A stretch of 64,000 nt of DNA from Oricola sp. GTDB lineage: Bacteria; Pseudomonadota; Alphaproteobacteria; Rhizobiales; Rhizobiaceae. Shown piece by piece: positions 1 through 8,207 of this stretch. Below the pieces are notes generated by a model. That model worked only from the letters and a program-made list of their open reading frames with translations. It did not search any database and was not told the DNA's origin. Made by a program: the position numbers and the translations under genes. The first letter of the stretch is position 1, and every line of letters starts with the position of its first letter. The stretch covers positions 419,223 through 483,222 of the forward strand of contig NZ_JALEGV010000041.1 in the NCBI RefSeq assembly GCF_022763245.1. Reading direction: 5' to 3'.

Positions 1-1
1 C

Positions 2-1078
2 TACACCTCCGGCACGACGGGCGACCCGAAGGGCGTGCTCTATTCGCACCGCTCCAACGTGCTGCACGCGATGATGGCCTGCATGCCCGACGCCATGGGC
101 ATCGGCGCGAAAGACGTCATCCTGCCGGTCGTTCCCATGTTCCACGCCAATGCCTGGGGCCTCGGCCAGTCCAGCCCGATGATCGGCGCCAAGATGGTGA
201 TGCCGGGCGGCAAGATGGACGGCCAATCCATCTATGAACTGCTCGATACCGAGAAGGTCACCTTCACCGCCGCCGTTCCGACCGTCTGGCTCATGCTGCT
301 GCAATATCTCGAGCTGACCGGCAACAAGCTGCCCTATCTCAACAAGGTCGTCATCGGCGGTGCGGCGTGCCCGCGCGCGATCACCGAGAAATTCGAGAAG
401 GATTACGGCGTCGAGGTGATTCACGCCTGGGGCATGACCGAGATGAGCCCGCTCGGCAGCCTGTGCACGATGAAGCCGGAATATGCCGACCGCACCGGCG
501 ACGCGCTGCTCGACATCAAGCAGAAGCAGGGCCCGGCGCCCTTCGGCGTCGAGATGAAGATCACCGACGATGACGACAACGAACTCCCCTGGGACGGCAA
601 GACCTTCGGCAGGCTGAAGGTGCGCGGCCCGGCAGTCGCCTCGTCCTACTACGGCGGCGACGGCGCCGATCATTTCGACAGCCATGGCTGGTTCGACACG
701 GGCGACGTCGCCCATATCGACGAATTCGGCTACATGCAGATCACCGACCGTTCCAAGGACGTCATCAAGTCGGGCGGTGAGTGGATCTCCTCGATCGACC
801 TGGAAAACCTGGCCGTCGGCCATCCCGATGTCGCCGAGGCCGCTGTCATCGGCCTGCCGCACGACAAATGGGGCGAGCGCCCGCTCCTGGTTATCGTCGC
901 CAAGGAGGGCTGTTCGCCCTCGCGTGACGGCGTTCTGGGGTTCATGGACGGCAAGGTCGCGAAATGGTGGATGCCGGACGACGTCGCCTTCGTCGATGAA
1001 ATTCCCCACACGGCGACCGGCAAGATCAAGAAGACGGCGCTGCGCGAGCAATTCGCCCACTACCGGTTCCCCGGCTAG
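2..1078 (+). CDS. Fatty-acid-type acyl-CoA ligase (AMP-binding), 5' end outside window
   Basis: The frame is already open at base 2 and stops at 1078, so the N-terminal part lies upstream. What is visible starts in the adenylate-forming P-loop ([10 protein letters not shown]), then shows [12 protein letters not shown], the ribose-binding [16 protein letters not shown] segment and the C-terminal catalytic-lysine region HTATGKIKK. The family activates a carboxylic acid with ATP to an acyl-AMP and transfers it to CoA in the cytosol. The motif set resembles the AlkK / 3-(methylthio)propionyl-CoA ligase branch that takes short to medium chains; the substrate cannot be fixed from the sequence. The next gene is convergent. 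Confidence 0.9.
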   Translation, partial: YTSGTTGDPKGVLYSHRSNVLHAMMACMPDAMGIGAKDVILPVVPMFHANAWGLGQSSPMIGAKMVMPGGKMDGQSIYELLDTEKVTFTAAVPTVWLMLLQYLELTGNKLPYLNKVVIGGAACPRAITEKFEKDYGVEVIHAWGMTEMSPLGSLCTMKPEYADRTGDALLDIKQKQGPAPFGVEMKITDDDDNELPWDGKTFGRLKVRGPAVASSYYGGDGADHFDSHGWFDTGDVAHIDEFGYMQITDRSKDVIKSGGEWISSIDLENLAVGHPDVAEAAVIGLPHDKWGERPLLVIVAKEGCSPSRDGVLGFMDGKVAKWWMPDDVAFVDEIPHTATGKIKKTALREQFAHYRFPG

Positions 1079-1098
1079 GGCGGTATGACCGCTCGGGC

Positions 1099-1887
1099 CT
1101 ACGGTTTGCGTCCCCGCACATGGCCGGGGCGCAACTGGCCCTGATCGGCAAGCAGCGACCGGATGCGGGCGTTCTCCACCGAGGAGCGCGCCTGGTCGGG
1201 GCCGAACTTCTCGACATAGGTCTCGAAAAGCGGCCCCTTCAGCCGCTCGTATTCGTCGCGCGCCAAGTCCCGGAACCAGTCGTTGCGGTCGTCCATGCGG
1301 ATGTCCTCGAAACCCGCCTCGGCCAGATAGGCCGCTGCGTTTTCGATCGTGTCCATCTCGTAGGTCTCGTCGCCGGTCGTCGCCCAGGCGCGCATTTCGT
1401 CGGTGTAAGGCGCCGTGCTGCGGAACCAGTCGCTGATGACGACCTGCCCGCCGGGCCTGATCACCCGGTGCATCTCGCTCAGCACAGCCGACTTGTCCGG
1501 GATGTCGACGATGGAATCCTTGCTGTAGGCGATGTCGAAGGCCCCGTCCGCAAAGGGCAGAGGCCCGGGCGCAACGACCCGGAAATCCAGCCGCGTCGAA
1601 AGCCCGCAAGCGCGAGCCATCGCATGCGCGGCCGCCACCGACGCCGCATCGATGTCGATGCCGGTGACCCGGTCCGCACCGAGTGTCTCGACCAGCACCC
1701 GGTCGTATCCGCCGATCCCGCAACCGAGATCGAGGACAGATGCGCCGGAAAGATCGACGCCTTCGAACATACGGGCCAGTTCCGCTGCGCCGCCGGGCGA
1801 CATGAACCCTTCGCCCCAGCGAAGCTGCAGGTTCTCGATCAGGCTGTCTGAGTAATAGAGGGCATGCTCGGCAGCACCCGCGCTCAT
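1099..1887 (-). CDS. Class I SAM methyltransferase, phosphoethanolamine N-methyltransferase-like
   Basis: A 262-aa cytosolic SAM-dependent methyltransferase. Motif I (VLDLGCGIGG) is at residues 51-60, followed by GIDID as the ribose-binding acidic loop. An N-terminal WGEGFMSPGG segment (24-33), YSKDSIVDI and VISDWFRS resemble the protist and plant phosphoethanolamine N-methyltransferases, which lead to phosphocholine. The C-terminus lacks the usual family ending, so the substrate may be another small amine. It overlaps the upstream 61-aa gene by ATGA, suggesting translational coupling, and lies divergently from a LysR regulator that probably controls it. A generic UbiE/MenG-type methyltransferase is the alternative. 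Confidence 0.8.
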   Translation of the reverse strand: MSAGAAEHALYYSDSLIENLQLRWGEGFMSPGGAAELARMFEGVDLSGASVLDLGCGIGGYDRVLVETLGADRVTGIDIDAASVAAAHAMARACGLSTRLDFRVVAPGPLPFADGAFDIAYSKDSIVDIPDKSAVLSEMHRVIRPGGQVVISDWFRSTAPYTDEMRAWATTGDETYEMDTIENAAAYLAEAGFEDIRMDDRNDWFRDLARDEYERLKGPLFETYVEKFGPDQARSSVENARIRSLLADQGQLRPGHVRGRKP

Positions 1888-2069
1888 GACCGGCCCCTTC
1901 CGTGCGTCGGATAACTGGAAGCCGCCCGCACCGGCTGTTCGCCGCGCGCCTCGGGTTCCGGGTGCTTGCGCGCCGGCGCCGGCCGAATGCGGTCGAGCGA
2001 AGCGATGGTGAAGCCCGCCCGGTAGAAGGCGAGGTCGATGGTTACACCTTGGGTGGATGTGTGCCGCAT
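1884..2069 (-). CDS. Small 61-aa protein coupled to the methyltransferase
   Basis: The ATG at 2069 has a clear AAAGGAA ribosome binding site 8 bases upstream, and the stop overlaps the methyltransferase start by four bases. The product has a mildly hydrophobic N-terminal half (IDLAFYRAGFTIASLD) and a basic, proline-rich, probably disordered tail. I recognise no family. Its position as first cistron of a LysR-flanked operon suggests an accessory peptide for the methyltransferase, or simply a translated leader that sets ribosome flow into it. An in-frame start exists at 2135 but has no comparable ribosome binding site. Confidence 0.5.
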   Translation of the reverse strand: MRHTSTQGVTIDLAFYRAGFTIASLDRIRPAPARKHPEPEARGEQPVRAASSYPTHGRGRS

Positions 2070-2157
2070 TGCCGTGTTCCTTTCGCTCAATCTGCCCTGA
2101 CGGAAAGCGTAGCGGTCCACCGGCCTTGACAACAAACGATGTTAATTTCGAAGATGG

Positions 2158-2172
2158 ATTAGAAAAACTAAT
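2158..2172. promoter_or_regulatory. LysR-type operator candidate in divergent promoter region
   Basis: ATTAGAAAAACTAAT is a perfect 15-bp inverted repeat (5-bp arms, 5-bp spacer) that fits the T-N11-A rule for LysR-type regulators. It ends 8 bases before the LysR start codon. A TTGACA hexamer lies upstream at 2126-2131 on the plus strand, with no clear -10 box behind it. Confidence 0.6.
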
Positions 2173-2180
2173 GTGTCGCC

Positions 2181-3110
2181 ATGCCGAACCGGATGCCCTC
2201 GTTCAAGCAGCTGCGCGCCCTTGAGGCGGCGGTGCGGCATCGCAGCTTCAAGCGTGCGGCAAGCGAACTCTTCGTCACGCAGGCGGCGATCAGCCACCAG
2301 ATCAAGGCGCTGGAAGACACGCTCGGTCTTGCCTTGTTCGTGCGCGGCACCCGCGAGGTGCGCCCGACCGGAGAGGCTGAGTCCTATGCCGAACGGCTGG
2401 GAGAGGCCTTCGCGCTGATCGCGGCCGCGACGGCGGAGATCGACCGCAAGCGCATGACGGGCCGGCTTCGCCTGTCGGTCGCGCCGTTTTACGGCAATCG
2501 CTGGCTGCTGCCGCGATTGGAGCGTTTCCGCGCGCTCTATCCCGAGCTCGAGATCGAGGCGGCGCTCTCCTTCGATCTCGTGGATTTCGCGGCCTCGTCC
2601 GTCGATGCGGCCGTTCGCTTCGGCGCTGGTGACTGGCCGGGCCTGCGCTGCATTCCGATCCATGGCGATTGTGTCGGTCCGGTCTGCGCGCCGAAACTTC
2701 TCGCCGGCCGAGCGCCTGACCTCGATCCGGCCGAGATCGCTGCGATGCCGCTCGTCACCGCGACCCAGTGGCATGAGGACTGGCCGACTTGGTTCGAGGC
2801 GGTCGGCTTCGCGCCGCCGGCGGACCTGAAGATCACCTCCTACGACAATCGCGCCTTCGCTTTCGATGCGGCGTTGTCGGGCAACGGTGTCTTTCTGGGC
2901 GATATCCGCATGACCGCGTCCGACGAGGAGGCGGGGCATCTCGTGCGGCTCCACCCTCTGATGATCGAGCGGCCGCAGGGCATCCATCTCGTCTATCCGG
3001 AGACCCGGATACGAGATCCCCGCATTGAGGCGCTGGGCGAATGGATGAAGGCCGAGGCCGCCGCGCTTGCGGTCAGGCCCCGGCCAATCGAAGACAACGC
3101 GCCGGAGTGA
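2181..3110 (+). CDS. LysR-family transcriptional regulator (GcvA-like)
   Basis: A 309-aa protein with an N-terminal winged helix-turn-helix (about residues 8-65; FKQLRALEAAVRHRSFKRAA, then QAAISHQIKALED) and a type-2 periplasmic-binding-like effector domain from about residue 95. The sequence is closest in style to the GcvA branch. It is transcribed away from the 61-aa gene and methyltransferase, with a palindromic candidate operator in the gap, so it most likely regulates that pair and itself. The effector is unknown. A second in-frame ATG at 2193 could be used instead. The gene ends 18 bases from the convergent RND permease. Confidence 0.9.
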   Translation: MPNRMPSFKQLRALEAAVRHRSFKRAASELFVTQAAISHQIKALEDTLGLALFVRGTREVRPTGEAESYAERLGEAFALIAAATAEIDRKRMTGRLRLSVAPFYGNRWLLPRLERFRALYPELEIEAALSFDLVDFAASSVDAAVRFGAGDWPGLRCIPIHGDCVGPVCAPKLLAGRAPDLDPAEIAAMPLVTATQWHEDWPTWFEAVGFAPPADLKITSYDNRAFAFDAALSGNGVFLGDIRMTASDEEAGHLVRLHPLMIERPQGIHLVYPETRIRDPRIEALGEWMKAEAAALAVRPRPIEDNAPE

Positions 3111-3128
3111 GGGTCACGGCGCCGCGTG

Positions 3129-6100
3129 TCAGGCTTTCGTCTCAGTGGCGCCCTGCTTCCTGCGTCGCGTCACCAGAACGAAGAACATCGGCACGAACAG
3201 AATGCCGAGGACGGTGGCCGCGATGGTGCCGCCGAGGACGCTGGAGCCGATCGCCGTGCGGCCGCCGGAACCCGCGCCGGACGACAAGACCAGGGGCAAC
3301 ACGCCCAGCGAGAACGCCATCGAGGTCATGATGATCGGGCGGAAGCGCTGGCGCGCGGCCTCGCGCACCGCGTCGAGCAGCGGTTCGCCCGCTTCGAAAC
3401 GGTCGCGCGCGAACTCGACGATCAGGATCGCGTTCTTGCCGGTCAGGCCGATCACGGTGAGGAGGCCGACCTGGAAGAACACGCCGTTCTGGAAGCCGCC
3501 GAGCCATGTCCAGGTCAGCGCGCCGAGAATGCCGATCGGCATCGCCAGCATCACCGCGAAGGGGATGGACCAGCTTTCGTAGAGCGCGGCGAGGCAGAGG
3601 AAGACGACGGCGAGCGACAGCGCGTAGAGCAGCGGCGCCTGGTTGCCCGATTCGCGTTCTTCCAGCGACAGGCCCGTCCACGAGACGGCGTAGCCGGGCA
3701 ACTGGGCGGCGAGCCGCTCGATCTCGGCCATCGCCTCGCCCGTGGTCACGCCGGGCGCCGGGCTGCCTTGAATCTGCATCGCCGCGACACCGTTGTAGCG
3801 GTTCAGGCCCTGCGGCCCGAAGGTCCAGCTGCCCTCGGCGAAGTTGGAGAACGGCACGAGGCCGCCGCTGGCGTTGCGCACCCGCCACCGCGTGATGTCA
3901 GACGGCGTCGCGCGAGCATCCGGCTCGCCTTGCACGTAGACGCGCTTGATGCGGTCATTGTCCACATAGTCGTTGACGTAGGAGCCGGCCCAGGCGACCG
4001 ACAGAAGCTGGGCGACGTCGGTGGCCGAGAGCCCCATCGCGCCGGCGGCCCGCCAGTCGATGTCGAGGTGGTACTGCGCTGCGTCCTCCAGGCCGGAAGG
4101 CCGCGCCGACGCGATCAGCGGGCTCTGCGCGGCCATGCCGAGCATCTGGTTGCGCGCGGCGAGCAGGTCCTCGTGGCTCTGGCCGTTGCGTGCCTGCAGG
4201 TAGAAGTCGAAGCCAGAGACGATGCCGAGTTCGGGCACCGACGGCGGCACGATCGGGAACACCATGGCGTCCTGGATCGCCAGCAGCCGGCCGAAGCCGC
4301 GCCCGGCGACGGCCTGCACGCTTTGCGCCGGCGAGGGGCGTTCCTCCCAGTCCTTCATGCGGATGAAGGCGAGGCCCATGTTCTGGCCCTGGCCGGCAAA
4401 GGAGAAGCCGACCACCCCGAAGACGGAATCCACGTTCTCGGCTTCGGTCTCCAGGAAGTGGTTCTCGACCTGCTTGACCACCTCCAGCGTGCGTTCGGCG
4501 GTTGCGCCGGTCGGGCCCTGCACGAGGGCGAGCAGGATGCCCTGGTCCTCGTCCGGCAGGAAGCCCGTCGGGGTCTGGGTGAAGATCCACGCCATGCCGC
4601 CGACCATGGCGAGATAGATGACGCCGACCCGAAAGGGCCGCTTGATGATGCCGCCGACCGTGCCGACATAGCCGCGGCTGATCGCGTCGAAGAAGCGGTT
4701 GAACCAGCCGAAAGGGCCGCGCTTGACGTGATGGGCGTCCTTCTTGCGCAGGAGCGTGGCGCAGAGCGCCGGCGTCAGCGTCAGCGCGACGACCACCGAC
4801 AGCGCCATGGCCGAGACGATGGTGATGGAGAATTGCTGGTAGATGACGCCCGTCGAGCCGCCGAAGAAGGCCATCGGCACGAACACCGCAGACAGCACCA
4901 GCGCGATGCCGATCAGCGCGCCCGTGATCTGGCCCATCGACTTGCGGGTCGCCTCCATCGGGCCGAGATCTTCTTCCTCCATGATGCGCTCGACATTCTC
5001 GACGACGACGATGGCGTCGTCGACGAGAAGGCCGATCGCCAGCACCATGGCAAGCATCGTCAGCGTGTTGATGGAGAAGCCCGCCAGCGCGAGGATGCCG
5101 AAGGTGCCAAGCAGCACGACCGGAACGGCCAGCGTCGGGATCAGCGTCGCGCGGATGTTCTGCAGGAACAGGAGCATGACGAGGAAGACGAGCACGATCG
5201 CCTCGATCAGCGTCTTGATGACCTCCTCGATGGAGATCTTCACGAAGGGCGTCGTGTCATAGGGGATGACGTAGGAGACGCCTTCCGGGAAGAAGGCTGA
5301 ATATTCCTCGATCTTGTCGCGAACGAGTTCCGAGGTTTCCAGCGCGTTGGCCCCGGCGGCCAGGCGGATCGCCATGCCGGAGGAGGGCTTGCCGTTGTAA
5401 CGGGCGATCGTGGAATAGTCCTGCGCGCCGACCTCGACACGGGCCACGTCCTTGAGCAGCACCAGGCCGCCGTCGGTTTCCGCACGCAGCACGATCTGCT
5501 CGAAATCCTCCGGCGTCGACAGAAGCGACTGCGCGGTGATGGTGGCGTTGAGCTGCTGTCCGGCGACGGCCGGCAGCGTGCCGAAGGCGCCGGCCGAAAT
5601 CTGCGCGTTCTCGGAGGCGACCGCGCCGACGACGTCAGACGGCGTCAGCTCGAAGGCGGCCAGCTTCGACGGGTCGAGCCAGATCCGCATGGCGTATTTG
5701 GAGCCGAAGACCTGCACCTCGCCGACGCCTTCAAGCCGGCTGAACTCGTCGACCAGCGTGGTGTTGAGATAGTCCGACAGGTCCACCTGGCTCAGCGCGC
5801 CGTCGTCGGAGATCAGGCCGATCACCATCAGGAAGCTGGCGGAGGATTTCTGCACGGTGACGCCCTGCCGCTGCACGATCTCCGGCAGTTGCGGGGTGGC
5901 CTGGGCCAGCTTGTTCTGCACCTGCACCTGGGCGATGTCGGGATCGGTCCCGGTCTCGAAGGTCAGCGTGATGGAGGCGGTGCCCGACGAGGTCGAACTG
6001 GATGAGAAATAGCGCAATCCGTCGAGGCCGGTCAGCCGCTGCTCGATGATCTGGGTCACCGTGTTGGCGACCGTCTCGGCCGAGGCGCCGGGATAGGCGG

Positions 6101-6239
6101 CGCGCACGCTGATCGTCGGCGGCGCGATCTCGGGATATTGCGAGACCGGCAGGGTCAGGATCGACAGGACGCCGGCCCCCATGATGATGATCGAGATCAC
6201 CCAGGCGAAGATCGGCCGGTCGATGAAGAAGCGTGCCAT
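3129..6239 (-). CDS. RND multidrug efflux permease (HAE1, AcrB/MexB-like)
   Basis: The start at 6239 (MARFFIDRPIFAWVISI) is preceded by GGAGG at good distance and gives 1036 aa, the usual length for AcrB. The first transmembrane helix, two large periplasmic loops and twelve-helix pattern are present. The proton-relay aspartates D407/D408 sit in GLLVDDAIVVVEN, and GLTGKNAI carries the expected lysine. The permease forms a trimer in the inner membrane and exports hydrophobic drugs by proton antiport. It follows its adaptor gene by 40 bases in one operon; no outer-membrane channel gene is in the window, so it must borrow a TolC-like protein. The TetR regulator upstream is divergent. Confidence 0.97.
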   Translation of the reverse strand: MARFFIDRPIFAWVISIIIMGAGVLSILTLPVSQYPEIAPPTISVRAAYPGASAETVANTVTQIIEQRLTGLDGLRYFSSSSTSSGTASITLTFETGTDPDIAQVQVQNKLAQATPQLPEIVQRQGVTVQKSSASFLMVIGLISDDGALSQVDLSDYLNTTLVDEFSRLEGVGEVQVFGSKYAMRIWLDPSKLAAFELTPSDVVGAVASENAQISAGAFGTLPAVAGQQLNATITAQSLLSTPEDFEQIVLRAETDGGLVLLKDVARVEVGAQDYSTIARYNGKPSSGMAIRLAAGANALETSELVRDKIEEYSAFFPEGVSYVIPYDTTPFVKISIEEVIKTLIEAIVLVFLVMLLFLQNIRATLIPTLAVPVVLLGTFGILALAGFSINTLTMLAMVLAIGLLVDDAIVVVENVERIMEEEDLGPMEATRKSMGQITGALIGIALVLSAVFVPMAFFGGSTGVIYQQFSITIVSAMALSVVVALTLTPALCATLLRKKDAHHVKRGPFGWFNRFFDAISRGYVGTVGGIIKRPFRVGVIYLAMVGGMAWIFTQTPTGFLPDEDQGILLALVQGPTGATAERTLEVVKQVENHFLETEAENVDSVFGVVGFSFAGQGQNMGLAFIRMKDWEERPSPAQSVQAVAGRGFGRLLAIQDAMVFPIVPPSVPELGIVSGFDFYLQARNGQSHEDLLAARNQMLGMAAQSPLIASARPSGLEDAAQYHLDIDWRAAGAMGLSATDVAQLLSVAWAGSYVNDYVDNDRIKRVYVQGEPDARATPSDITRWRVRNASGGLVPFSNFAEGSWTFGPQGLNRYNGVAAMQIQGSPAPGVTTGEAMAEIERLAAQLPGYAVSWTGLSLEERESGNQAPLLYALSLAVVFLCLAALYESWSIPFAVMLAMPIGILGALTWTWLGGFQNGVFFQVGLLTVIGLTGKNAILIVEFARDRFEAGEPLLDAVREAARQRFRPIIMTSMAFSLGVLPLVLSSGAGSGGRTAIGSSVLGGTIAATVLGILFVPMFFVLVTRRRKQGATETKA

Positions 6240-6279
6240 TGCGGCCTCCGCTGAAAGGAAATCGGTTCTGGCTGGCGGA

Positions 6280-7404
6280 CTACTGGCGTTCCTGCGGGGC
6301 CACCTTCGCGCCGGGCGCGATCTTCTGGAAGCCGGCGACAATCATGCGGTCGCCGTCCTGCAGGCCCTGCGAGACGATCCAGTAGGCGTCGCGGTCGCCG
6401 ATGACGGTCAGCGGGCGCACTTCGACCACGCCTTCCGCATTCACGACCATGGCGGTCGCGCCGCCATTGCGGTCACGCGTGACGCCTTCCTGCGGCGCCA
6501 GCACCGCGCCAGCCACGACGGCCTGCGGCACTTCCACCTGCACATACATGCCGGGCAGCAGCAACTCGTCCGGGTTGGGGAACTGCATGCGCACCGTCAC
6601 CACGCCGGTCTGTTCGTCCACGTTCGGCTCCGTCGCCGTGAACTGGCCCAGATGCTCGTATCGGGTCCGGTCAGCCAGGGTCAGCGCGACGTCGCTCTGC
6701 GACGCCCGGCCGGCATCCGCGCCGCCCTCGCGGCGCCAGGCGATGATCTCGGCGGCCGACTGCATCACGTCCACATAAACCGGATCGAGCTTGCGGATCA
6801 CGGCAAGCGCGCTCGCCTGTCCGGCGGTCACGAGTGCGCCCTGCGTCGTCAGCGTGCGGCCGATCGTGCCGGAAAGCTGGGCGCGGATCGTGGTGCGCTC
6901 CAGGTCGATTCCGGCGGCCAGTTCCTGCGCCTTGGCCACCTGCAATGCCGCTGCCGCGGCGTCGCGGGCGGTCAGCGCGTTGTCGACCGTCTGCTCGCTG
7001 GCGACGCTCTTGGCCTGCAGGGCCTGCAGTCGCTTCAGTTCGCGCTCGCCGGAATCGAGGTTCACCTGCGCCTGCGCGACGGCGGCGCGGGCGGCTGCAA
7101 CCTGCGCCTCGTAGGTCGCGGGGTCGATGCGGTAGAGAACGTCGCCCTCCTCGACGCGCGAGCCTTCCTGGAACAGGCGCTCGACGATGATGCCGTTGAC
7201 CTGCGGCCGCACCTCGGCCACGCCCGACGCGACGATGCGGCCCGGCAGCTTGGAGGTGATGGTGACGTCTTCCTGCTTGACCGTCACGACGGTCACGGGC
7301 GTCGGCGGGCGCTCGCCTTGCGGCGGCATCTGCGCGAGGGCCGACGTCACGGGCGACGCGGCTGCCAAAAGGCAGGCGAAGAGTGCGGTGCGCACGGGCT
7401 TCAT
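6280..7404 (-). CDS. RND efflux periplasmic adaptor (AcrA/MexA-like)
   Basis: A 374-aa membrane fusion protein with an N-terminal signal peptide (about 1-25, ending ALAQ) and no lipobox cysteine, so probably soluble or membrane-associated rather than a lipoprotein. It carries the split lipoyl halves (PQVNGIIVERLFQEGSRVEEGDVLY and later AQLSGTIGRTL), an alanine-rich alpha-hairpin between them, and beta-barrel and membrane-proximal domains. It bridges the permease to an outer-membrane channel. The start has AGGAG six bases upstream. It is the first gene of the operon and faces a TetR regulator across a region with a palindromic operator candidate. Confidence 0.95.
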   Translation of the reverse strand: MKPVRTALFACLLAAASPVTSALAQMPPQGERPPTPVTVVTVKQEDVTITSKLPGRIVASGVAEVRPQVNGIIVERLFQEGSRVEEGDVLYRIDPATYEAQVAAARAAVAQAQVNLDSGERELKRLQALQAKSVASEQTVDNALTARDAAAAALQVAKAQELAAGIDLERTTIRAQLSGTIGRTLTTQGALVTAGQASALAVIRKLDPVYVDVMQSAAEIIAWRREGGADAGRASQSDVALTLADRTRYEHLGQFTATEPNVDEQTGVVTVRMQFPNPDELLLPGMYVQVEVPQAVVAGAVLAPQEGVTRDRNGGATAMVVNAEGVVEVRPLTVIGDRDAYWIVSQGLQDGDRMIVAGFQKIAPGAKVAPQERQ

Positions 7405-7462
7405 GCGGAGCTCCTGGAAATTGGATGTGCGAGGGGCAGGAACACGCCCTTCGGCTAATTTG

Positions 7463-7483
7463 AAAACCGGTTGGTTTTATAAT
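7463..7483. promoter_or_regulatory. TetR operator candidate and -10 box between regulator and efflux operon
   Basis: AAAACCGGTTGGTTTT (7463-7478) has AAAACC/GGTTTT arms and contains the perfect palindrome AACCGGTT. It is followed directly by TATAAT (7478-7483) on the plus strand, so a repressor bound here would cover promoters of both divergent genes. No good -35 for the plus strand could be assigned. Confidence 0.55.
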
Positions 7484-7542
7484 ATCTGTTTCGCACTGCG
7501 TGCAAGTGTTTTGCTGCAGATGCGAAGGGAGGTGGCTTTGCC

Positions 7543-8196
7543 ATGGGTTTCAAAGGGTGCAGCACCGTCGCGCGCGGCCCGGGCCGGCCGCCGCTGCTCG
7601 ATGCAGAGGCGCGCGAGACGCGCATACTCGACGCGGCGCAGCAAGTCATTCTGAGGCGCGGCCTCGCGGGCGCGTCCATGTCCGCGATCGCACGCGAGGC
7701 CGGCATGTCGAAACGTACGCTTTACGACGTGTTCGACAATCGCGCCGCCCTGTTCTCGGCCATCATCCAGCGCATCCGCAACGCCGTCACGCGTCCGCTG
7801 ACCGAGGAAGAGACGGCGTTGCCGCTGGCAGATCGCCTGCGTCTTCTGCTGTCGCCGAGTTGCGACGAACTTCCGGGCCACATTCCGACCGCCATATTGC
7901 GCGCCGTCGTCGCCGAAGCCGAGCGCCAGCCGGATCTGGCGCGCGAATTCCTGCAGGAAGGCCCGCACGCGGTGCGTGCCCTGATCCGCGCCGAGCTTGA
8001 CCGGTCCGTCGCGCGCGGCGAGCTGATGATCGACGACACGGCGGCGGCGGCCAGCCTGCTCGCCGACATGGCCCATGAAAACGTCATCGGCCACCTCGTC
8101 CAGCCGCGACACGGCGACACCGTGGAGGCGGCCTTCCACCGCCGGCTCGATCTCGCCATCCGCGTCTTCGAACGCGGCATTGCCGGCCAGGTGTGA
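7543..8196 (+). CDS. TetR/AcrR-family regulator of the adjacent RND pump
   Basis: A 217-aa TetR-type repressor. The DNA-binding domain is at about residues 25-72 (RILDAAQQVILRRG, then GMSKRTLYDVFDNRAALF), and the C-terminal all-helical part holds the ligand pocket and dimer interface. It has a GGAGG ribosome binding site. The divergent orientation to the adaptor-permease operon and the palindrome in between argue for local repression relieved by pump substrates. An N-terminal basic stretch before the helix-turn-helix (VARGPGRPP) is common in this family. The ligand is unknown. Confidence 0.93.
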   Translation: MGFKGCSTVARGPGRPPLLDAEARETRILDAAQQVILRRGLAGASMSAIAREAGMSKRTLYDVFDNRAALFSAIIQRIRNAVTRPLTEEETALPLADRLRLLLSPSCDELPGHIPTAILRAVVAEAERQPDLAREFLQEGPHAVRALIRAELDRSVARGELMIDDTAAAASLLADMAHENVIGHLVQPRHGDTVEAAFHRRLDLAIRVFERGIAGQV

Positions 8197-8207
8197 GCGG
8201 GTTTGAC

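Noticed and set aside
3126-5300. 724-codon plus-strand open frame within the RND permease
   Set aside because: It is antisense shadow of the permease caused by high GC content; the product is charged and repeats simple patterns, with no recognisable fold.
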